The notes: generated from the sequence alone by a model not told the origin. 64,000 nt of DNA from Stagnihabitans tardus (GCF_009925085.1 NZ_JAABNR010000012.1:98341-162340), one strand, 5' to 3'. Counted from the first letter of the stretch, positions 1 through 8,486 are shown. Numbers and translations are program-made.

Positions 1-626
1 GCGAGGATCTGACCCGCCAGCGCCGAGACATCGCCCTCGCCCATCAGCCAATGCAGGTCTTCGTCCGAGAGCTTCACGATATCGGCGGTGGCAATCATTC
101 CCTTGATCCGGGCGCGGTATTGCGCCTCTTTGCCCGCGATGAAGCCGGGGCGGATATTGGGGTCGATCATGGTGACGCGGATGGCGGCTTCGCGGGCCTG
201 CAGCGCGGCATAGGTCGAGGCGGCGGGGTCGTTGACCAGGGAGATGCCGCCGAAGAAGAGGGTGGAGATGCTTGCGGGCAGGACCGGCAGCTGATCCTGG
301 GTCAGCATCAGGCCGGCCGTGTTCTCGTCGTAGAAAGCATAGGTCGCCTGGCCGTTCACCAGCTTGACGAAGGCCACGGTCGTCGGCCGACCGGACCGCG
401 CGCAATACTGCGTATCGACCTTGGAGGCCTGGAGCGTATCGGCCAGGATCTCGCCCAGCATGTCGGTGGAGATGCCCGAAAAGAAGGCCGAGGGCGCGCC
501 GAGGCGGCCCAAGGCGATGGCGGTGTTGAAGACCGCGCCTCCGGCATAGGGGGCGAAGGCGGGTTCGCCTTCGGTGGACATGCGGGGCAGCATGTCGATC
601 AGGGCTTCGCCACAGCTGAGAATCAT
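1..626 (-). CDS. PfkB-family carbohydrate kinase (fructokinase-like), 3' end outside window
   Basis: ATP-dependent sugar kinase of the ribokinase/PfkB family, cut by the left edge of the window. About 208 residues are visible. The protein begins MILSCGEALIDML, with the usual GEALID start of these kinases, followed by a glycine-rich GGAVFNTAIALGRLG substrate-binding segment and, near residue 150, the DPNIRP segment typical of the family. The catalytic GAGD motif would lie beyond position 1 and cannot be seen. The start ATG at 624-626 has an upstream purine-rich GGGAGG. A fructokinase role is the best guess; the sugar is not decided by what is visible. It is separated from purC by about 57 bases. 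Confidence 0.85.
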   Translation of the reverse strand, partial: MILSCGEALIDMLPRMSTEGEPAFAPYAGGAVFNTAIALGRLGAPSAFFSGISTDMLGEILADTLQASKVDTQYCARSGRPTTVAFVKLVNGQATYAFYDENTAGLMLTQDQLPVLPASISTLFFGGISLVNDPAASTYAALQAREAAIRVTMIDPNIRPGFIAGKEAQYRARIKGMIATADIVKLSDEDLHWLMGEGDVSALAGQIL

Positions 627-683
627 TCGGAACCTCCCGGGTTTTCGGCAGATTAGCCTTTCAGGGGCTGTTAGCGCAAACAG

Positions 684-1646
684 TCAGGCGAAAAAGGGCT
701 GCAAAGCGGTTCGGATGCGCTCCAAGGGCGTGGCGCCGTTGAGGTCAGGGGTGAAACGCTCGCCGGTGATCGCCTCATAGGCCTGGATGTAGACGGCGCT
801 GGTCTGTTCGATCATCGCCGCCGGGATCTCGGGGATCTCGTCCTTGTAGGGGTCGCAGCGGGCGGCGACCCAGGATCGGATCACGTCCTTGTCGAAGGAG
901 GGCGGGCGGGTGCCAGCCTCGAAGGCCTGGGCATAGCCATCGGCCAGCCAATAGCGCGAGGAGTCCGGGGTGTGGATCTCGTCGGCGATCAGGATATTGC
1001 CCGCGAGATCGGTGCCGAACTCGTATTTCGTGTCCACCAGGATCAGCCCGCGCTCGGCCGCCATCTTCTGCCCGCGCTCAAACAGCGCCAGGGCGGCCTC
1101 GGAGACCTTGTCCCATTGCGCCTTGGTCAGAAGCCCCTGGGCGAGGATTTCAGCCGAGGTCAGGGGCTCGTCATGGCCGCCGTCGAAGGCCTTGGAGGTC
1201 GGCGTGATGATCGCCTGGGGCAGGGCCTGGTTGTCGCGCAGGCCCTCGGGGAGGGTATGGCCATACATTTGACGGACCCCCGCCCGGTATTGCGTGAGCA
1301 CCGAGGTCGAGGTCGTCCCCGCCAGATAGCCACGCACCACGACTTCCACGGGAAGGATCGTCAAGCGCTTGCCGATGACCACATTGGGGTCGGGATAGGA
1401 GATCACGTGGTTGGGGAGGATATCGGCGGTGCGCTCGAACCAGAACCGCGCGATCTGGGTCAGGACCTGGCCCTTGAAGGGGATGGCAGCAAGGATGCGG
1501 TCGAAGGCGGAAATCCGGTCCGAGGCCACCAGGATGCGCCGGCCATCGGGGTTTTCCGCATCGGCGGGCAGGTCGTAACAGTCGCGGACCTTGCCGAAAT
1601 AGGGATTGGGCAGCTCGGGAATGCGGGCGTGGTCAAGGGTGCGCAT
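684..1646 (-). CDS. purC: phosphoribosylaminoimidazolesuccinocarboxamide synthase (SAICAR synthetase)
   Basis: Cytosolic enzyme that joins CAIR and aspartate with ATP to make SAICAR in de novo purine synthesis. The 320-residue protein carries the family's KVRDCYDL strand near residue 20, [11 protein letters not shown] near residue 45, and the DTKYEFGTD segment near residue 205. It is the longer (about 300 residue) form, also found in yeast Ade1, rather than the short 240-residue E. coli form. It stands alone here without other pur genes. The upstream 270 bases hold a run of hairpins rather than a gene. Confidence 0.95.
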   Translation of the reverse strand: MRTLDHARIPELPNPYFGKVRDCYDLPADAENPDGRRILVASDRISAFDRILAAIPFKGQVLTQIARFWFERTADILPNHVISYPDPNVVIGKRLTILPVEVVVRGYLAGTTSTSVLTQYRAGVRQMYGHTLPEGLRDNQALPQAIITPTSKAFDGGHDEPLTSAEILAQGLLTKAQWDKVSEAALALFERGQKMAAERGLILVDTKYEFGTDLAGNILIADEIHTPDSSRYWLADGYAQAFEAGTRPPSFDKDVIRSWVAARCDPYKDEIPEIPAAMIEQTSAVYIQAYEAITGERFTPDLNGATPLERIRTALQPFFA

Positions 1647-1710
1647 GTTTGCCTCCGGGGTTCAGGGCCATGTGCAACGGGACCGGGTCCATGTCAACGG
1701 GCAGGCGGGT

Positions 1711-1813
1711 CCGCCAGGGACCAGAGCGCCAAAGGCGCTTTGGTCCCTGGCGGAGGAGGCGGGGGCTGCCGCCCCCGCACCCCCGCTTCAAGGGGAGCAC
1801 GCTCCCTTTGAAA
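1711..1813. repeat. array of three intergenic hairpins
   Basis: Three stem-loops follow one another between the zinc-ribbon gene and purC. The first (1711-1753) has 20-base arms with one G-T wobble and loop AAA. The second (1759-1778) has 8-base arms GCGGGGGC/GCCCCCGC. The third (1787-1813) has 12-base arms with one wobble. They lie downstream of the minus-strand stress operon and probably end its transcription. None has a long T-run, so a REP-like repeat role is also possible. Confidence 0.6.
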
Positions 1814-1846
1814 ATCCCCGTGGATATTTGGGCCAGTGTGAAAAGC
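1810..1846 (+). repeat. dispersed intergenic motif, GATATTTGxGCCAGT type
   Basis: The block CCCGTGGATATTTGGGCCAG followed by TGTGAAAAGC closely matches a second block at 8452-8486 and, more distantly and inverted, one at 20214-20241. All three are intergenic. Confidence 0.5.
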
Positions 1847-1914
1847 AAGGGGCGCGGAGGTTTGGCGCCGCGCCTCTTTCAGCTTGGGTCAAATATTCAT
1901 CTGGTGGCCTGGCA

Positions 1915-3036
1915 TCAGGCGTTTTGCGTGACGTACCAGACCACGCCCGCCACCACGGCGGCAGCCAGCACGGCGAAGGCGATCTTCCAGACGGACCAGG
2001 GGCGTTCGCCCTGGACCTCGCCGGTCTGGCCGTTCACCAGGAAGCGATAGCTTTTGCCGTTGTACTTGTAGGCCGCCATCCAGATCGGCAGCAGGATGTG
2101 CTTGAAAGTCTCGTCCTGCCAATCGACATCCATCTTGTCGATCCGCTGTTCATCCCCGCCGATGTCGCGGCGGATGTCGCCCTGGATCACATATTCCATC
2201 TTCTGCCGCGCCACCTGGTGGCCATCGGCCAAGGCCACCGTATAGCCCTCGGCCGAAAAGCCTGCGAGGTAATCCGGGCGGTAGGGCTCCAGGAGCGAGA
2301 GGTCCCAGGGCTCCAGGTGCTCGGCCAGGTTGGTGGGGAGCGCCGTCGAGGCGATGGCCAGAACGTCGTCGAAATCGCGGGCGACATGGCCGCGCACATT
2401 CGACCAGCGGATCTTGCGGACCTGTTCCTGGCGCTGTTCGTTGCGGCCGTTGACATTGACCGTCACCGTGCGCGTCTCGTAATAGGCATCGCCGCGCTGG
2501 CCACGGTAATCGGTCTCGGTATCGGCGTCGAAGGTCCAATAGGGGACATAGATGCCGTTCATCTCGCGCCCCGAGCGGGTGTATTGCAGGAGCCCGTTGG
2601 GCGCGAACCACAAGGAGCCCAGCCAATCCAGCATCGCCTTGTGAGCGGTCTTTTCGTCCAGCTGGAAGGGCAGGACGGCCTGCGGCTTCAGCTTGCGTGT
2701 CGACCCGGTGTCCACCACGACCGGCGAGGCGCAGAAGGGGCATTCGGCCGCATGCTTGGCGCCGTCGAACTGCACCTGGGCGCCGCAATTGGGGCATTTC
2801 GTCGCCCGGACCTCGGCGGTCTGGGCCAGGGGCATGTCGTTGGAGAGGCCGCGCGCCAGGGGGATTTCCTCGAAGCGCTTGACCTTGGTGCCCGCGCCCC
2901 AGGGGCCCTTGGAGGCCTCGCCCGCGATCTCTTGCTCATGGCCGCAATGGGCGCATTTCAGGCGGGTAGCGCCGGGGGCAAAGCGCAGCTCTGCCCCGCA
3001 TTGCCCGCAGGGATAGCGGTGTTCTTCGGCGATCAT
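1915..3036 (-). CDS. double zinc-ribbon protein with C-terminal membrane anchor
   Basis: 373-residue protein of a family often mislabelled as a PriA-type helicase; no helicase motif is present. Residues about 10-32 hold a CxxC...CxxC ribbon (CGQC, CAHC) and residues about 80-105 a second (CPNC, CPFC). A long soluble domain follows, and the last 25 residues form one hydrophobic segment, so the bulk should face the cytoplasm. It is the last gene of the operon, starting one base after the SPFH gene. Similar zinc-ribbon/SPFH pairs are known in Bacillus near PspA-type envelope stress genes; a role with the SPFH partner is inferred from that. Confidence 0.7.
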   Translation of the reverse strand: MIAEEHRYPCGQCGAELRFAPGATRLKCAHCGHEQEIAGEASKGPWGAGTKVKRFEEIPLARGLSNDMPLAQTAEVRATKCPNCGAQVQFDGAKHAAECPFCASPVVVDTGSTRKLKPQAVLPFQLDEKTAHKAMLDWLGSLWFAPNGLLQYTRSGREMNGIYVPYWTFDADTETDYRGQRGDAYYETRTVTVNVNGRNEQRQEQVRKIRWSNVRGHVARDFDDVLAIASTALPTNLAEHLEPWDLSLLEPYRPDYLAGFSAEGYTVALADGHQVARQKMEYVIQGDIRRDIGGDEQRIDKMDVDWQDETFKHILLPIWMAAYKYNGKSYRFLVNGQTGEVQGERPWSVWKIAFAVLAAAVVAGVVWYVTQNA

Positions 3037-3037
3037 C

Positions 3038-4120
3038 TCAGACCCCGGGCGGAGGCGGCGGCGGCACCTGGCCGAAGAGACGGGTGAGCTCGGTCTCTCC
3101 GGCGGCTTTCCAGCCGTCCTGGCCGGCCGTCCAGACCATGGAGGCCCGCCCGAAGCCGGGCTGCTGGGTCAGCTGGGCCTCGGTGAAGGGCCCTTGCGTC
3201 TGGCCATTCACCGCCAGGTGCCATTGCTTGCCCATGGGCGGAGGGGGCGGCGGGGCGGCGGCAGGCTGGGCTCCCCAAGGCCCGGCGGCCTGGGCGCCCA
3301 TATTGAACCCCATGCCCGCCCCCATGGCCGCGCCCATCGTGGCCCCCATGGCGGAACCGGGCTGAGCCATGCCCTCGGCCGCGTTGAACTGCATGTATTT
3401 GTTGAGGTCGCCCGCAATCCCCATAGAGGTGCGCTTGTCGAGCACCTTTTCGACCTCGTCGGGCAGCGAGATATTCTCGATGTAGAATTCCGGCAGGGTC
3501 AGGCCATAACCCGCCACCGTGGGCGCAATCGCCTGGCCCACCAGTTTCGCCAGGTCGACCGTATTGGCCGCCATGTCCAGGACCGGGATGCCGGATTTCG
3601 CCAGCGCCTGGCTCATCTGCTGGACGATGATGTTGCGGATCTGGGTCGAGACCTCATCGGCGGTGAATTCGCCATCGGTGCCGACGATCTCTTTCAGGAA
3701 CAGGCCGGGGTCGGAGACCCGCATGGAATAGTTGCCGAAGGCGCGGATGCGGACCGGCCCGAACTCCGGGTCGCGGCACATGATCGGGTTCTGCGTGCCC
3801 CATTTCAGGTCGTTGAAGCGGGTGGTCGAGACGAAATAGACCTCGGCCTTGAAGGGCGACTGGAAGGCGTGGTCCCAGTGCTGCAGGGTCGTCATGATCG
3901 GCATGTTGTTGGTCTGAAGCTCGTAGAGCCCCGGGCCGAAGACATCGGCGATCTGGCCCTCGTTGACGAAGACCGCCGCCTGGCCCTCACGCACCGTCAG
4001 CTTGGCGCCGTATTTGATCGCATTGTCGCGCCGTTCAAAGCGCCAGACCATCGTGTCGCGGGTGTCATCGGTCCAGGAAATGACGTCGATGAACTCGCCT
4101 TTGAGAAATCCGAAAACCAT
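3038..4120 (-). CDS. SPFH/Band-7 domain protein with C-terminal GYF-like domain
   Basis: 360-residue protein of the YdjI type ('virion core protein' in many annotations). Residues 1-220 form an SPFH domain that begins with a MVFGFLKGEFIDVI leader and contains RIRAFGNYSMRV. A short helical part follows, then a Gly/Met/Ala/Pro-rich linker (about residues 255-300), and a GYF_2-like module with WHLAVNGQTQGPFTEAQL. SPFH proteins form membrane-associated scaffolds; in Bacillus the YdjI relative takes part in recruiting PspA to stressed membrane. GYF modules bind proline-rich peptides. The partner here is unknown. Operon gene, 15 bases after the DUF2927 gene. Confidence 0.8.
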   Translation of the reverse strand: MVFGFLKGEFIDVISWTDDTRDTMVWRFERRDNAIKYGAKLTVREGQAAVFVNEGQIADVFGPGLYELQTNNMPIMTTLQHWDHAFQSPFKAEVYFVSTTRFNDLKWGTQNPIMCRDPEFGPVRIRAFGNYSMRVSDPGLFLKEIVGTDGEFTADEVSTQIRNIIVQQMSQALAKSGIPVLDMAANTVDLAKLVGQAIAPTVAGYGLTLPEFYIENISLPDEVEKVLDKRTSMGIAGDLNKYMQFNAAEGMAQPGSAMGATMGAAMGAGMGFNMGAQAAGPWGAQPAAAPPPPPPMGKQWHLAVNGQTQGPFTEAQLTQQPGFGRASMVWTAGQDGWKAAGETELTRLFGQVPPPPPPGV

Positions 4121-4135
4121 GGGTCACCTCCGGGG

Positions 4136-5068
4136 TCAGGTTTGACCGTCCATCAGACGGGTTGCAAGGCTTTCCACCACGGGCCGCGCCTCTTCGGCTG
4201 TCATGCCGGGGCGCAGGTCGGGGGAATAGAGGATCCGCAGCATCAGCTCGTCCATCCGCGTCAGAAGCGCGAATTCCTGGTCGTCGTTGAAGATCGAGGG
4301 CCGGGCGATGTTGCTGTCATTGGGCAGGCCAAGTGCCTGGGCCAGTTCCTCATGCAGGCAGGTCTGCATCAGGAGGAGCGGGTGTTCGGCGGGGATCACG
4401 GCGGCGGCGCGGGTATAGATCGGGCTGTCGCCATCGGACTGGCTGAGCACCTGACAATAGGCGCTGTCGGGCATATGGGTGGCCGCCGCAAGCTGGCTGT
4501 CGGTCAGGCCCGGCATCTCGGCGGCGATCTTCGGCCCCAGGGCCGCACGTTCTTCCAGGCTGCCGATATGGATGAAGAAATTCGGGTTGCTTGCGTTCAG
4601 CGTGATCGGCAGGCCGGTCAGCCGCGAGAGGCGGGCGAGGTAAGAGCTGACCATGACCCGATCCGCCGCCGCCTGGTCCGGGGGCACCGAGGCGCCGATC
4701 TGCAAGGACACGCGGATCGGCCCGTTCCAGCGCTGCAAGGGGATGGCGTTGCGCTGGCCCGTGATCTCGCCGCCCGAAAACTCCTCGAAGAAGGCGACCG
4801 AGAGGAAGGCGCGGGCCAGCATGGCATCGGTGAAGGGCGTGTCCTCGCCGCCGCCATCGGTGCGCAAGAGGCCGTTGTCCAAGAGCCGGGCCTGGACGGC
4901 GGCATAGCGCGCCGACAGCGCCTGGCTTGCGGCCGAGGCCACGGGAGCGGGCGGAGGGGCCGCCATGGGCGCGGGGGCCCGTGGTGGCTGCACCGGCGCG
5001 CAGGCCGCGAGGGCCAAAAGCCCAGCCGCCAGCGCGCCCCCTGCCCAAAGGGTCCTTCCGTCGCGCAT
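4136..5068 (-). CDS. DUF2927 lipoprotein with HEExxQ motif
   Basis: 310-residue predicted outer-envelope lipoprotein. The N-terminus is a lipoprotein signal (about 22 residues) ending in a LALAAC lipobox, followed by a Pro/Ala-rich tether to about residue 50. The rest matches the DUF2927 family as known from Rhodobacteraceae: LHEELAQALGLPNDS near residue 245, then SIFNDDQEFALLT. The HEExxQ core resembles a zinc-protease site, but no protease activity is established for the family. Its start overlaps the telA stop by one base, so it belongs to the same operon. Confidence 0.8.
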   Translation of the reverse strand: MRDGRTLWAGGALAAGLLALAACAPVQPPRAPAPMAAPPPAPVASAASQALSARYAAVQARLLDNGLLRTDGGGEDTPFTDAMLARAFLSVAFFEEFSGGEITGQRNAIPLQRWNGPIRVSLQIGASVPPDQAAADRVMVSSYLARLSRLTGLPITLNASNPNFFIHIGSLEERAALGPKIAAEMPGLTDSQLAAATHMPDSAYCQVLSQSDGDSPIYTRAAAVIPAEHPLLLMQTCLHEELAQALGLPNDSNIARPSIFNDDQEFALLTRMDELMLRILYSPDLRPGMTAEEARPVVESLATRLMDGQT

Positions 5069-6243
5069 CAGCCCGAGATCGCCCCGCCCGCCGTCGCCCG
5101 GGACCGAGAGGCCGAGAGCGTGTCGCGCAGCTGGGTCTCCATCTTGCCGAGCTCTTCTTCGGCGGCGATGCGCTTGGCCTTGCCCTCGTCGGCGATGCGA
5201 AGGCTATCCTCGATCGTGGCGATGAGGGTGTCGTTGGCCTTCTTCACCGCCTCGATGTCGAAGATGCCACGCTCCATCTCGGTGCGGACGATCTGGTTCG
5301 CCTCGCGCAGGTTCTCGGCGTTCTTGGTCAGAAGCTCGTTGGTCAGGTCATTGGCATCCTTGATCGCCTCGGCCGCATCGCGGCTCCGCTGGATGGTGAC
5401 GGCCTGGGCGAGCTGGGTCTCCCAGAGCGGAACGGTGTTCAGAAGCGTCGAGCTGATCTTGCCGACCAGGCTCTTGTCATTCTCCTGCACCAGGCGGATC
5501 GAGGGCAGGGACTGCATCGTCACTTGCCGGGTCAGCTGCAGGTCCATCACGCGACGTTCCAGGTCGTCGCGGGCGGCGCGGATGTCGCGGAGCTCTTGCG
5601 CTTTCTTGACCTGGTCGTCAGCCGGGGCGGCGGTCACCGCAGCCTCGGCGGCGGGGATGGTCTTGGTGTCCAGTTCCGCGATCTTGGCCTTGCCAGCGGC
5701 GATGTAAAGGCCCAGTTCATCGAAGAAGGTCAGGGTCTTGGCGTAAAGGATGTCCAGCGCCTTGATGTCTTTCAGCAAAGCGGTCTGGTGGCCCATCAGG
5801 TTGCCCGTGATCTTGTCGATCTGGGTCTGGACCTCTTCATAGCGCTCCATGAACTGCACCACGGGCGTCGCGGCGCCGGTCAGCTTTTCCCACCAGGACC
5901 GCTCGCGGCCGGGGTCGAGCTCGCTGCCCGAAAAGCCGCGGATCGTCGCCACGATCTCGGTCAGGGCGGCGCCCGCCGGGCCCACGTCCTTGTTCTTGAC
6001 GCCGTTCAGCATCTCTTGGGAGATGACCTGAAGCTCGGCCTGGGCGCCTGCCCCGAAAGAGATGATCGATTGCGTGTTGGTCAGGTCGATTTCCGCCATG
6101 CGCTTTTCGATCTCGGCGGCTTGCGGGGCGGTGGCGGCTTCCAGCGCCACGACCTCGGAGACCGGGACGGGCAGGATCGCCCGGGTCACTTGTTCGACCT
6201 CGGCGAGCGCGGTGGTGGCGGCGGCTTGGATGGTCTCGGACAT
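5068..6243 (-). CDS. telA: TelA-family toxic anion resistance protein
   Basis: 391-residue, mostly helical cytosolic protein of the TelA/KlaA family, first linked to tellurite resistance on plasmids and now grouped with bacterial membrane/chemical stress genes. It shows the family segments IISFGAGAQAEL (about residues 55-68), FMERYEEVQTQIDKI, LDTKTIPAAE and the MQSLPSIRLVQENDKSL stretch near residue 245. No membrane segment is visible. It lies 12 bases after the xpaC-like gene; XpaC-TelA neighbours also occur in Bacillus (xpaC-yaaN). The molecular function is not known. Confidence 0.88.
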   Translation of the reverse strand: MSETIQAAATTALAEVEQVTRAILPVPVSEVVALEAATAPQAAEIEKRMAEIDLTNTQSIISFGAGAQAELQVISQEMLNGVKNKDVGPAGAALTEIVATIRGFSGSELDPGRERSWWEKLTGAATPVVQFMERYEEVQTQIDKITGNLMGHQTALLKDIKALDILYAKTLTFFDELGLYIAAGKAKIAELDTKTIPAAEAAVTAAPADDQVKKAQELRDIRAARDDLERRVMDLQLTRQVTMQSLPSIRLVQENDKSLVGKISSTLLNTVPLWETQLAQAVTIQRSRDAAEAIKDANDLTNELLTKNAENLREANQIVRTEMERGIFDIEAVKKANDTLIATIEDSLRIADEGKAKRIAAEEELGKMETQLRDTLSASRSRATAGGAISG

Positions 6244-6255
6244 GGTAAACCCCTA

Positions 6256-7116
6256 TCAGGCTTGAAATTTGAGACGGTCGCGGAGGACCTGGATTTCGAT
6301 GTCCAAACCGGTCTGGTCATTGGACAGAAGCTTTTGCGTGCGGTCGGCGAAGTTGGTTTCAAGATCGGTCAGAAGCGCCTCGTAATCGGCGCGGGCCTTC
6401 GGGTTGGGACCTGCGGCCAGGAGGTCCGCAAGCTTGATCGTCGCATCCCGCGCGCCTTGCAGATAGACCGACAGATAGGCGCGGGCGGCGCTGAGGTCGC
6501 GGGGGTCGTTCTCCACCTGTCGGAAGAGCTTGCGGGCGGCCTGGGAGAAGCTTTCGACGCGGGATTCCAGGGCGCCGTCGCGGGCGCGCAGGATGGCGTC
6601 CTTCATCTGGGCCAGGGTCGCCTCGGCCTCCGAGACCGCGCGGGCGACGCGGTCGGTCTGGTAGAGGTCGACACCCTCCATCCCCTTGTCCTTCAAGGGG
6701 TCGATGCCGAAGGCGCCCAGGTGCAGCCCCGCGCCGATCATGCCGATGGCGAAGAGCGCCAGGGGATTGACCTGCCAGAGGAAGGCGCCCGCCATCAGCG
6801 CGGCTCCGGTCAGGCAGGCGGCGAGGATCTTGCGCGGCAGGGCCGGGCGGCGCGAGACGCGCCGCGCCTGGTATTCGGCCTCGGCCTTCAGCCCCTCACG
6901 GGTCAGCCAGGCGGCAAGGATCATGAGGCCCGCGGCCAGGAGGCCCGAGAACAGCGCGGGCGTGCCGCCCGAGAAGGCCTTGAACAGGAAGGGAAAAGCC
7001 AAAGCGAACATCAGGCCCGACTTCAGCCCCGTGCCAGAGGGCGGCGGGGTGGCCGGAACGGTCGTATCTCCCTGCGGCGCCCCGGGGGAATATTTGCCGA
7101 CGATCCTGCGGGCCAT
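6256..7116 (-). CDS. XpaC-like (5-bromo-4-chloroindolyl phosphate hydrolysis) membrane protein
   Basis: 286-residue protein. Residues 1-35 are basic and Pro-rich; several hydrophobic segments follow between residues 30 and 130, then a helical cytosolic part with RKLFRQVENDPRDLSAARAYLSVYL typical in layout of XpaC proteins (the run is given in part only as RKLFRQVENDPRDL). The family name comes from an old Bacillus assay and does not prove hydrolase activity. The start ATG overlaps the stop of the 27-residue peptide gene in an ATGA junction, which suggests coupled translation. Confidence 0.8.
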   Translation of the reverse strand: MARRIVGKYSPGAPQGDTTVPATPPPSGTGLKSGLMFALAFPFLFKAFSGGTPALFSGLLAAGLMILAAWLTREGLKAEAEYQARRVSRRPALPRKILAACLTGAALMAGAFLWQVNPLALFAIGMIGAGLHLGAFGIDPLKDKGMEGVDLYQTDRVARAVSEAEATLAQMKDAILRARDGALESRVESFSQAARKLFRQVENDPRDLSAARAYLSVYLQGARDATIKLADLLAAGPNPKARADYEALLTDLETNFADRTQKLLSNDQTGLDIEIQVLRDRLKFQA

Positions 7117-7199
7117 CAGAGACCTCCTCCGAAAGCGGTGTAGAGCGTCAGGGCGATCAGGACGAGGAAAGACAGGGTCTGCAAGGCTTTGACCGACAT
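7116..7199 (-). CDS. 27-residue single-pass membrane peptide
   Basis: Short gene beginning MSVKALQTLSFLVLIALTL and ending TAFGGGL. It is almost wholly one hydrophobic helix with a positive N-terminus, so it should sit in the inner membrane. It is called because its TGA overlaps the ATG of the xpaC-like gene (ATGA at 7113-7118 region), because there is a Shine-Dalgarno-like purine stretch upstream, and because no other gene fits. A longer in-frame reading up to 7352 exists but its first 51 codons look non-coding. It would be the first gene of the stress operon. Confidence 0.6.
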   Translation of the reverse strand: MSVKALQTLSFLVLIALTLYTAFGGGL

Positions 7200-7285
7200 T
7201 CCGGGCTCCCCAGTTAGGTCGGGGCGAATATAGGGGGCAGCTTGCGGCTTGGCTATGGGCTTGGGGGAAATCCGCCGGGGGGAAT

Positions 7286-7304
7286 GGGGGGAAATATTCC
7301 CCCC
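7286..7304 (-). terminator. hairpin just after rluB
   Basis: GGGGGGAA-ATA-TTCCCCCC, 8-base perfect arms, two bases past the rluB stop. It probably ends rluB transcription and separates it from the peptide-xpaC-telA operon downstream. Confidence 0.6.
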
Positions 7305-7305
7305 G

Positions 7306-8364
7306 TCAGGGTTTGCGTGGCCGGGGCGTCGAGGGCTTGCGCGGCCCGCCATCGGCTTTCGGCCCGGCGCCTGCGGGGCGCGGGGCCTTGGGCGCGCCGG
7401 GGCGGGCGCCAGGGGACTTGAAGGCGGCCCCCCTTGCGGCGGACTTCTCGCGCGGGCTTTCCAGCCGGGTCATGCCCGCCCGGTCTTGGCCAGAGCGGTC
7501 GGGACGCGGCTTCAGGCTGCGTTTGCCCTCGGGCTTGGGCTTGTCCTCGGGCAGGTCCGAGGCATCGCCGGTCAGCCCCAATTGGTCGCGCATGACGCGG
7601 GTCTTGACCTCGGTCACCTGGCCGGGCTCGAGCTCTCCAAGCGAGAAGGGCCCGTAGGAGGTGCGGATCAGGCGGTTCACCTGAAGGCCTATGGCCGACA
7701 TGGCGCGGCGGATCTCGCGGTTCTTGCCCTCGCGGAGGCCCACGGTCAGCCAGGCATTGGCGCCCTGGATGCGGTCAAGCGAGACGATCATCGGCTGGAA
7801 CTTCTCGCCATCCACGACGATGCCCTTGCGCAGCGGATCGAGGTCCGGGTCCATCGGGTTGCCATTGACCCGCACGCGATACTTGCGCAGCCAGCCGGTC
7901 GAGGGAAGCTCCAGCCGCCGTTTTATCTCGCCGTCGTTGGTCAAGAGGAGCAGGCCCTCGGAGTTCAGGTCAAGCCGTCCCACGGTCATGACCCGGGGCA
8001 GGTCCTCGGGCAGGTGGTCGAAAACCGTGTCGCGGCCCTTTTCGTCGGATTCCGAGGTCACGAGGCCATCGGGCTTGTAGTAGAGCCACAGCCGGGGCGG
8101 CTCGGGCGCGCCGATCGGGTGGCCGGAAACGGTGATCTTGTCCTTCGCGGTGACGTTCAGCGCCGGAGAGGTGATGAGCTTGCCGTTGACCGTGACCTCG
8201 CCCGCCTCGATCATGCGCTCGACCTCGCGGCGCGAGGCCACGCCCGCGCGGGAGAGGACCTTGGCGATGCGCTCGCCCTCGGGCGGCTTTGCGGCGGGTT
8301 TGGGCGGGGCGGAGGGCTTGGACGCCGTCGCTTTCTTCGGTGCGGGCTTTTCTTCGGCGGCCAT
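7306..8364 (-). CDS. rluB: RluB/RsuA-family 23S rRNA pseudouridine synthase with long charged tails
   Basis: 352-residue enzyme that isomerises a uridine in 23S rRNA. An S4 domain (about residues 25-75, with RIAKVLSRAGVASRREVERM) precedes the catalytic domain, which has GRLDLNSEGLLLLTNDG (catalytic Asp in GRLD) near residue 135. Residues 1-25 and roughly 260-352 are Lys/Pro/Arg-rich and low in complexity, as in many alphaproteobacterial RluB proteins. I chose the ATG at 8364 because AAGGA lies 8 bases before it; ATG at 8373 is in frame too. The reading frame stays open to 8508, but that part looks non-coding. Confidence 0.88.
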   Translation of the reverse strand: MAAEEKPAPKKATASKPSAPPKPAAKPPEGERIAKVLSRAGVASRREVERMIEAGEVTVNGKLITSPALNVTAKDKITVSGHPIGAPEPPRLWLYYKPDGLVTSESDEKGRDTVFDHLPEDLPRVMTVGRLDLNSEGLLLLTNDGEIKRRLELPSTGWLRKYRVRVNGNPMDPDLDPLRKGIVVDGEKFQPMIVSLDRIQGANAWLTVGLREGKNREIRRAMSAIGLQVNRLIRTSYGPFSLGELEPGQVTEVKTRVMRDQLGLTGDASDLPEDKPKPEGKRSLKPRPDRSGQDRAGMTRLESPREKSAARGAAFKSPGARPGAPKAPRPAGAGPKADGGPRKPSTPRPRKP

Positions 8365-8414
8365 AATTGTCATCCTTGGCCCTGGTGGCCGGCTTCGGGG
8401 GTTGTCTGCCCTCC

Positions 8415-8440
8415 GCTTGTCAGCTTTTCGGCTGACAAGC
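8415..8440. promoter_or_regulatory. inverted repeat between divergent rluB and tadA
   Basis: GCTTGTCAGC (8415-8424) and GCTGACAAGC (8431-8440) are perfect 10-base arms around TTTTCG. It sits in the divergent 112-base gap, so it could be an operator or a leader hairpin of tadA. No regulator can be named. Confidence 0.4.
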
Positions 8441-8451
8441 CAGCCGAAGAT

Positions 8452-8486
8452 GCCCCCGAGAGATATTTGAGCCAGTATGAAAGAGC
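8452..8486 (+). repeat. dispersed intergenic motif, GATATTTGxGCCAGT type (second copy)
   Basis: CCCCCGAGAGATATTTGAGCC followed by AGTATGAAAGAGC matches the copy at 1810-1846. Here the ATG inside the motif is the tadA start codon. Confidence 0.5.

Noticed and set aside
1915..3036. PriA helicase
   Set aside because: Common label for this family, but the protein has only zinc ribbons and a membrane segment, with no helicase motifs.
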